Shown one piece after another: positions 34,257 to 38,828 of a stretch of DNA of 38,828 bases. The translations under genes were made by a program, and so were the position numbers. Source of the DNA: Lachnoclostridium sp. An118 (GTDB lineage: Bacteria; Bacillota; Clostridia; Lachnospirales; Lachnospiraceae); assembly GCF_002160985.1 (NCBI RefSeq), contig NZ_NFLQ01000025.1, positions 1 to 38,828 of the forward strand. Direction: 5' to 3'. Under the pieces are notes generated by a model that saw only the letters and a program-made list of their open reading frames with translations, made no database searches and had not been told where the DNA came from. Position 1 is the first letter of the stretch; every line of letters begins with the position of its first letter.

Positions 34257-34386
34257 TAGGTGCCTGACGGTTTGTGGTGTACTGGAGTCTTTGAGGATCT
34301 TGGGGGAGGGTTTTAAAATGAACTGGTGAAACTATAGGAAATATCAGTGAAAAATCAGTGAAAAGAGAGGAGACACCAGAAAAAAT
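34257..34386. mobile_element. ISL3-family scrap (copy D)
   Basis: TAGGTGCCTGACGG and ACTGGAGTCTTTGA match the 5' part of the ISL3 transposase region (compare 27213-27250 in copy B). They are followed after a deletion by AACTGGTGAAACTATAGG, AGACACCAGAAAAAA and similar pieces of the right-end repeat array. The order matches the intact copies with most of the sequence missing. No open frame remains. Confidence 0.65.
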
Positions 34387-34639
34387 CGAAAAGTATAGAA
34401 ACTGACATTTCAGTAGCAATTGATTCAGTTATATAGCAATTGTATTCATTAGATATATGGTTTTGCAATATACGTGGCAATATGGTTTGCATATATAGAT
34501 GAACTAGGTATAGCACAGACATTCATGACACGAATATGGGATAGGGCGCTTAAAGTAACAGAAAATACTTATTTATGAGTAGCGGATATATAAGAAATAA
34601 TTGTAATAGAGGTTTTCTACAGTAGAAAAAGGAGATAGA
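34387..34639. other. Intergenic stretch before the phosphoesterase operon
   Basis: No intact gene is seen. One frame stays open for about 40 codons from roughly 34452 to a stop at 34576-34578 (ending TRIWDRALKVTENTYL). Its start looks like a hydrophobic segment, so it may be the 3' scrap of a membrane-protein gene. TTGCAT (34487-34492) and TATAGC (34509-34514) with 16 bases between them are a weak promoter candidate for the gene at 34640. Confidence 0.3.
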
Positions 34640-36538
34640 ATGAATGATTTAACAGTGCTTCATTTGTCGGACTTACATATTGATGATACCGGTATTCGGA
34701 AAAGTCTCTTGCTTCAAAATTTGCTGACAGACATTGAGAGCGAGATGCAGTACAGCCATAATATTATTATTACAGTAACGGGAGATCTGGTAAATCGGGC
34801 AAATTACAGAAATCAAAACGAAATCCTTGATTTTTTTAAGCAATTGAGAGACGTTTTAGGTGACAAAGTAAAACATATTTATATTGTACCGGGTAACCAC
34901 GACAAAGTCAGATCAGACATGGATCGGAAAATATTGGATGAGATTGAAGCGTTGGGAGAAGACTATGGAAGCGGGCAGACCTGGAAATATGTCAGAGTTG
35001 CGTTTGAAGAACATCTTGCCTTAGTTCGACAGATATATGAAATCTTTTATTCGCCGGATCAAGTACCAGATAGGGTGTTTGAGGATACTTATGGAGTACA
35101 TATTGATGAAATTGATGGGAAAAATGTTTGTGTTATACAGTTTAACACTGCGTGGACAAGTGAGGGAGAAAATGACCAGAGGAATTTGTTGATTGGGAGA
35201 TATCAGCTTCGACAAATTAGGGAAAGTTATGCTAATAAGTATAATGAACTGAAAAATAAGCATATAGATCTTACGATTGCTCTGGCGCATCATCCACTCA
35301 ACTGGTTGACGGGAAAAGAGGAAGATATGGTCCGGGAGGAAATACTTAATCCGACAGGATTAAATGTAAATACTTATATATGCGGGCATACTCACAATCG
35401 CGACGTAATTAACTGGCATAACAATAGAAGATCAATGACTACATTAGTATCAGGACTGGGCTGGCCTGATGGCAGCACACAGCATCCATATGCGCACACA
35501 TATTCGAGTTATGTCTTTAATCTGGATGCTAATTCTGTGGATGTGTATGTCAGAAGTTCTGATGATGCATATGCATTCGCACCTGATTTTAGGATATATA
35601 CAAATCAGACCGACAGGAAGAATAAAAAAATTGTGATGCCAATTGATACATGTAAAACGCAGGCATATTTTAATTTAGGCTCTGGACACAGTAGATCGCC
35701 GAAAGCATATTATATCACAGAAGATACTATGTCAGAACTGGAGGGATTTATACAGATTTATCTGGAATGTGAAGATAAATTACATGATCGGTTGGAGAGT
35801 ATCAAGAACGATTTCCTAGCTATTTGTGAAGAAAAGAAAAATGATTTACCTTTTGAAATTGAAAAAATGTGGAGCGGAGTAGAAAAGCTCAGTAGTCCTG
35901 TTCAATGGAGCATAAAGCAAAAGAAGTCAATAGCAAAAGAATTCTCAGGATATCTGACTATGATATGTAAGGTATTATATAAATCAATACAGAGGATGAA
36001 AGAAAATGCTGAATTGAGAATACATTTTCGATATTGGAAGTCGGTAGAACAGGAGACTGTTCAGAAACATATGTCAAATGATGTATATGTCCAGCTTAGT
36101 TTATATGGGAAAGGTTATCCGGAACATTCATTAACGGAGTTGGATTGGGGGCAGTTGATAAAAGAAGCATATTTTGAAGGGAAACCATTGATTGCATCTG
36201 TTAACACAGATTTTTGTAAAGAGAGTATGGACAGCAATAACGACAAAACAGAGGATGATTTAAAACATAAATGGTTGGATTTTATTACAGTTATTCCTCA
36301 GTTTGAACAAAATAATTATGTGATAAAGGATGCGGTGAGCGAAAAGATCAGTTTTTCCAGGCCCTTACTGACGTTTGGGATTACCGTATATAGGGATGAA
36401 GATCGGGACATTTTATATATGCTCGATTATTTGCGGATTAACAGATTTATAGGAAGGCAAATAAATAAATTTTTCCACTATTTCCCAATGGATCTTGTGG
36501 AGTGCATAAGATTAATAAAAGAGGAGGATAACAATTAA
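34640..36538 (+). CDS. Calcineurin-like metallophosphoesterase with large uncharacterised C-terminal region
   Basis: This 632-aa protein has all metal-binding motifs of the superfamily in the first 260 residues: HLSDLHID (Asp11, His13), TGDLVN (Asp49), PGNHDK (Asn86, His87), LAHHPLNW and CGHTHNRD. It should cleave phosphomono- or phosphodiesters, possibly nucleic acid or a cyclic nucleotide. The remaining 350 residues are not a family I recognise; they look soluble and partly helical, with no membrane segment. AAAAAGGAG supports the start. It forms a tight operon with the 103-aa gene, one base after its stop, and lies next to a Kiwa pair, so a defence role is plausible but unproven. Confidence 0.8.
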   Translation: MNDLTVLHLSDLHIDDTGIRKSLLLQNLLTDIESEMQYSHNIIITVTGDLVNRANYRNQNEILDFFKQLRDVLGDKVKHIYIVPGNHDKVRSDMDRKILDEIEALGEDYGSGQTWKYVRVAFEEHLALVRQIYEIFYSPDQVPDRVFEDTYGVHIDEIDGKNVCVIQFNTAWTSEGENDQRNLLIGRYQLRQIRESYANKYNELKNKHIDLTIALAHHPLNWLTGKEEDMVREEILNPTGLNVNTYICGHTHNRDVINWHNNRRSMTTLVSGLGWPDGSTQHPYAHTYSSYVFNLDANSVDVYVRSSDDAYAFAPDFRIYTNQTDRKNKKIVMPIDTCKTQAYFNLGSGHSRSPKAYYITEDTMSELEGFIQIYLECEDKLHDRLESIKNDFLAICEEKKNDLPFEIEKMWSGVEKLSSPVQWSIKQKKSIAKEFSGYLTMICKVLYKSIQRMKENAELRIHFRYWKSVEQETVQKHMSNDVYVQLSLYGKGYPEHSLTELDWGQLIKEAYFEGKPLIASVNTDFCKESMDSNNDKTEDDLKHKWLDFITVIPQFEQNNYVIKDAVSEKISFSRPLLTFGITVYRDEDRDILYMLDYLRINRFIGRQINKFFHYFPMDLVECIRLIKEEDNN

Positions 36539-36539
36539 A

Positions 36540-36851
36540 ATGTCGGAATTGGCAGTATGGATGAAAAAGAGGACACTGACGAGGGCGGAAATAACAAAGT
36601 ACAATGAAGAGGAACAGATATTAGTCAATGTCAACAGGATATATTCCAAATATGCAGAAGTAGTCCGGAACAATCTGAAAACAGAATATGAGATATTGTT
36701 AAATATTATTGACCGGATAAGTGACGAAAAGGAAATGTATACTGTGATGGAAGCGGGGGATGTAGTTAAGTGTTTTCTACAAAGCAATAGTGAATATCCG
36801 GGAAATACATTTTTGCGAAAAAATGAAGAAGAGAAGGGTTCGGAAGCGTAA
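36540..36851 (+). CDS. 103-aa protein of unknown function, partner of the phosphoesterase
   Basis: The protein begins MSELAVWMKKRTLTRAEITKY. It looks all-helical with alternating charged and hydrophobic positions (about 10-75), ending in an acidic and polar tail. No membrane segment, Cys cluster or known motif is visible. AGAGGAGG lies 11 bases upstream, inside the end of the phosphoesterase gene, and only one base separates the two frames, so the proteins are made together. A regulator, adaptor or inhibitor of the phosphoesterase would fit the layout, but nothing in the sequence proves it. Confidence 0.65.
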   Translation: MSELAVWMKKRTLTRAEITKYNEEEQILVNVNRIYSKYAEVVRNNLKTEYEILLNIIDRISDEKEMYTVMEAGDVVKCFLQSNSEYPGNTFLRKNEEEKGSEA

Positions 36852-36956
36852 AGGCACGTCACTTTAGACAATATAACAAATGTATATACTATGAAAGTTC
36901 TGGGCTTTTTAGGGAATGGTATAAATTGGGCATTGTCATCAATTTATCCATCAACA

Positions 36957-37000
36957 TGCTAAATTTTGGTTTGCTAAATTTTTGGTTTGCTAAATTTTGA
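36957..37000. repeat. Three tandem copies of a 15-16-bp unit
   Basis: TGCTAAATTTTGGTT (36957-36971), TGCTAAATTTTTGGTT (36972-36987) and TGCTAAATTTTGA (36988-37000) stand head to tail in the 326-base gap between the phosphoesterase operon and kwaA. The remainder of that gap holds a terminator (37046-37088) and no gene that I can see. Confidence 0.7.
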
Positions 37001-37045
37001 TACTCAAAAAATTGAATTAATTGGAAAAATGTGTTAAATTATTAT

Positions 37046-37088
37046 AAGGCAGGGTTTCTCAATGAAGTGGGGTAACTCTGCCTTTTTG
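37046..37088 (+). terminator. Intrinsic terminator between the phosphoesterase operon and kwaA
   Basis: AAGGCAGGGTT (37046-37056) pairs with AACTCTGCCTT (37074-37084) over 11 bp with one G-T pair, around a 17-base loop. The T run TTTTT spans 37083-37087. It separates the two operons, so the Kiwa pair needs its own promoter within 37089-37177. Confidence 0.75.
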
Positions 37089-37177
37089 TTATAGGTAAGG
37101 CTGAGAACGGGAGTAGATATAACAGATGCCTCGTTATCAATATCTGAGAAGTTTTGCGCTGCTGGGATGAGGGGATT

Positions 37178-37816
37178 ATGCCAAAAGAGAATCTGATTTT
37201 AAAAAGAAGACTTATACTCCAGTCATTTTTGCCTTTGTATATAATGCTTTTTATAAAGTATTTCGATTTTGGTATCTTTTCATTAACGAGATATTTTATA
37301 TATGGTATTCTAAAAAGTGACTGGGAATTGTTTCAGAATGAGTTCAGAATAGACAGCATATGGTGCTTTCTATTGTGTTTATATTTATTTATATGTATTG
37401 TCAGAGGAGTTTTTGCAGTTGCGACGTTCGTAAATATGCAAAAGAGTGGTTTGTATGATACCGGTGAAAAGATAAAAACTGCAGAGAGTATGGAAGAAAG
37501 CAGTCTTGGATTTTTCATTACATTTATTATTCCTCTGCTTTTTGACGATATCGCATCGTTTCGGGGAATCTTGATTTTTGCAATGATTATGATCTGCTTA
37601 TTTCTGCTGATGTGGAAAACGAATTTATACTATCAAAATCCGGTGCTTGTTATTTTAGGCTACCATATTTATAAAGTTACATATAAAAATCCAATTACGA
37701 AAACAAATGAGAACAAGGAGGTAATTTGTATAGTAAGGGGCAATCTGGATTGTGATCACGTGATCTCAAGAAAATATATATCAGATAATGTATATTATGT
37801 TGTTAATAAAAAGTGA
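37178..37816 (+). CDS. kwaA: KwaA-like membrane protein of the Kiwa anti-phage system
   Basis: This 212-aa protein has four clear hydrophobic helices (about residues 15-40, 60-82, 108-122 and 130-148). A short cytoplasmic tail follows, containing NPVLVILGYHIYKVTY and then a beta-rich end. KwaA is the membrane sensor of Kiwa, reported to detect phage at the envelope and hold KwaB. Size, topology and the adjoining KwaB-like gene support the call. I chose ATG 37178; a TTG at 37154 would add eight residues. GAGGGG lies close upstream (3 bases), so initiation may be weak. Confidence 0.72.
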   Translation: MPKENLILKRRLILQSFLPLYIMLFIKYFDFGIFSLTRYFIYGILKSDWELFQNEFRIDSIWCFLLCLYLFICIVRGVFAVATFVNMQKSGLYDTGEKIKTAESMEESSLGFFITFIIPLLFDDIASFRGILIFAMIMICLFLLMWKTNLYYQNPVLVILGYHIYKVTYKNPITKTNENKEVICIVRGNLDCDHVISRKYISDNVYYVVNKK

Positions 37817-37841
37817 ATTTCAAAAGAGGGAGAGCATTTAA

Positions 37842-38810
37842 ATGGATGCGGAGGCTACATTAAAAGAGCAGATATCTGGAATGCTGCGGGATGAAGATTT
37901 AGGGTTTGAAGTTTTTGTTGCGTTAAAAACAGGAGAAGTTCCGGTAAGGAGACTATTGTTTTATGGGGATAATGAAAAGGGGAATTTCAAACGAAAAATA
38001 CAGGACACGATTGTTCAGACGGTGAAAGATAAATTTCTTGGAGAGGAAACGGAATATATTGATGCGGTAAGACTTGCAGATAACCAGAAGAAGTTTTATG
38101 TCATAACACAGACCGAACAATATTATCCGTTTGATTTCCTGAATACGCCGGAAGAAATGATAGATGGATTCTCAGCTTCAGAGTGTGGCAACGCAGATGG
38201 GATTCTTTTTCGCTTCAGGAGAGAAAACAAGGTTATATGGGCATATCAAAGAATATATCCAATAGCTATACCGAATAGAAAGAAACAAAATATTATGGCA
38301 AGATTCGTATCAACGGAAAAGGCGGACTATTTTGTTGAGATGCCAGATCAACTTTTTACGATCACGCAACAGGTGGATCTATTGATAATTGATGATAAAA
38401 TTATTACAGATAATACAACATTGATGCAGAAACATTTTAAATTCGATTATTTTATCAAGTCTTCGGCTGAAAAAGCAGTTGAAACAATTATTCAAATCCA
38501 TCTTGTTTCTAATGGAGAAAAACTGAAGGACTATATTCAACGCTCCAAACCACAGTATGCGCGCAAAATGATGCGTATAAATGAATATAATGTCGTAAAT
38601 CAAAAACCAGAAGAATTACTGGAGAAGATACAGGGTACAGATCGTTGGAAAGATGTCTTTCAGATTGAAGCGGGGAAAATACATCTTAATACATATGCAG
38701 ATGTGGAATATTTGATCGATCTGTTTGATGAACGCTATACTGTGTCAGAAATAACAGGGGATGAGTTCGATACAGATGTAAAAAAACTTGTGGAAACAGA
38801 GAGTAAGTGA
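37842..38810 (+). CDS. kwaB: KwaB-like protein (DUF4868), Kiwa anti-phage effector
   Basis: This 322-aa soluble protein has the DUF4868 layout. An N-terminal alpha/beta part contains FVALKTGEVPVRRLLFYGD. A central block follows (about 125-205) with GILFRFRRENKVIWAYQRIYPI, DLLIIDDKIITDN and HFKFDYFIKSSAEKAVETI, quoted as landmarks. A helical part and an EYLIDLFDERYTVSEITGDEF ending close it. KwaB binds DNA and blocks late phage functions in the described E. coli system. The gene lies 25 bases after kwaA with GAGGGAG upstream, as expected for the two-gene Kiwa operon. The protein is complete in the window. Confidence 0.75.
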   Translation: MDAEATLKEQISGMLRDEDLGFEVFVALKTGEVPVRRLLFYGDNEKGNFKRKIQDTIVQTVKDKFLGEETEYIDAVRLADNQKKFYVITQTEQYYPFDFLNTPEEMIDGFSASECGNADGILFRFRRENKVIWAYQRIYPIAIPNRKKQNIMARFVSTEKADYFVEMPDQLFTITQQVDLLIIDDKIITDNTTLMQKHFKFDYFIKSSAEKAVETIIQIHLVSNGEKLKDYIQRSKPQYARKMMRINEYNVVNQKPEELLEKIQGTDRWKDVFQIEAGKIHLNTYADVEYLIDLFDERYTVSEITGDEFDTDVKKLVETESK

Positions 38811-38828
38811 GGATAATTAGCAGTTATC

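Overview
The window comes from a low-to-mid GC Gram-positive gut-type bacterium, most likely a Lachnospiraceae member (Clostridia). I infer this from strong AGGAGG ribosome binding sites, a LoaP-type NusG paralogue, an EpsG-type polymerase and ISL3, IS21 and IS200 elements. The genus cannot be fixed from the sequence. The core of the window is a large capsule/exopolysaccharide locus, followed by an anti-phage defence region.

Region 1 (1-4416) is GC-richer. It holds the start of a leftward gene, a tyrosine recombinase, a small membrane protein with a good sigma-A promoter, a membrane-bound UDP-GlcNAc 4,6-dehydratase (PglF/CapD type) and loaP. A strong intrinsic terminator precedes loaP, and a terminator-like hairpin lies between loaP and the glycan operon. 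This is the layout expected for LoaP processive antitermination.

Region 2 (4417-25173) is the main glycan operon. It starts with an aminotransferase (PglE type), a phosphoglycosyl transferase (PglC type) and an acetyltransferase (PglD type). With PglF these would make UDP-diacetylbacillosamine and load it on the lipid carrier. AT-rich glycosyltransferases, an acyltransferase, an EpsG polymerase, a pyruvyltransferase, an FrhB-like Fe-S protein and a Wzx flippase follow. The operon is interrupted at 9212-14036 by an IS21 element, whose istB is in turn split by an ISL3-family element. Both insertions keep recognisable target duplications (TATAA, 5 bp; ATCTTTCC, 8 bp).

Region 3 (25174-30199) is an IS graveyard. 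An intact ISL3 copy (B) sits inside a decayed ISL3 copy (C) with an 8-bp duplication GGAAATGA. Copy C abuts the 3' half of a dead IS200-type tnpA. A fourth ISL3 scrap lies at 34257-34386.

Region 4 (30200-34233) is a second sugar-tailoring module: ATP-grasp ligase, sugar N-formyltransferase, DegT-type aminotransferase and a membrane acyltransferase. The acyltransferase start codon is separated from its body by a run of ten G. With ten G the frame closes at once; with nine it is fully open. This is a probable slipped-strand phase-variation switch and is the most striking signal in the window.

Region 5 (34640-38810) contains a 632-aa calcineurin-like phosphoesterase with a 103-aa partner of unknown function, a terminator, and a KwaA/KwaB pair (Kiwa anti-phage system). 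No tRNA, rRNA or CRISPR array was seen.
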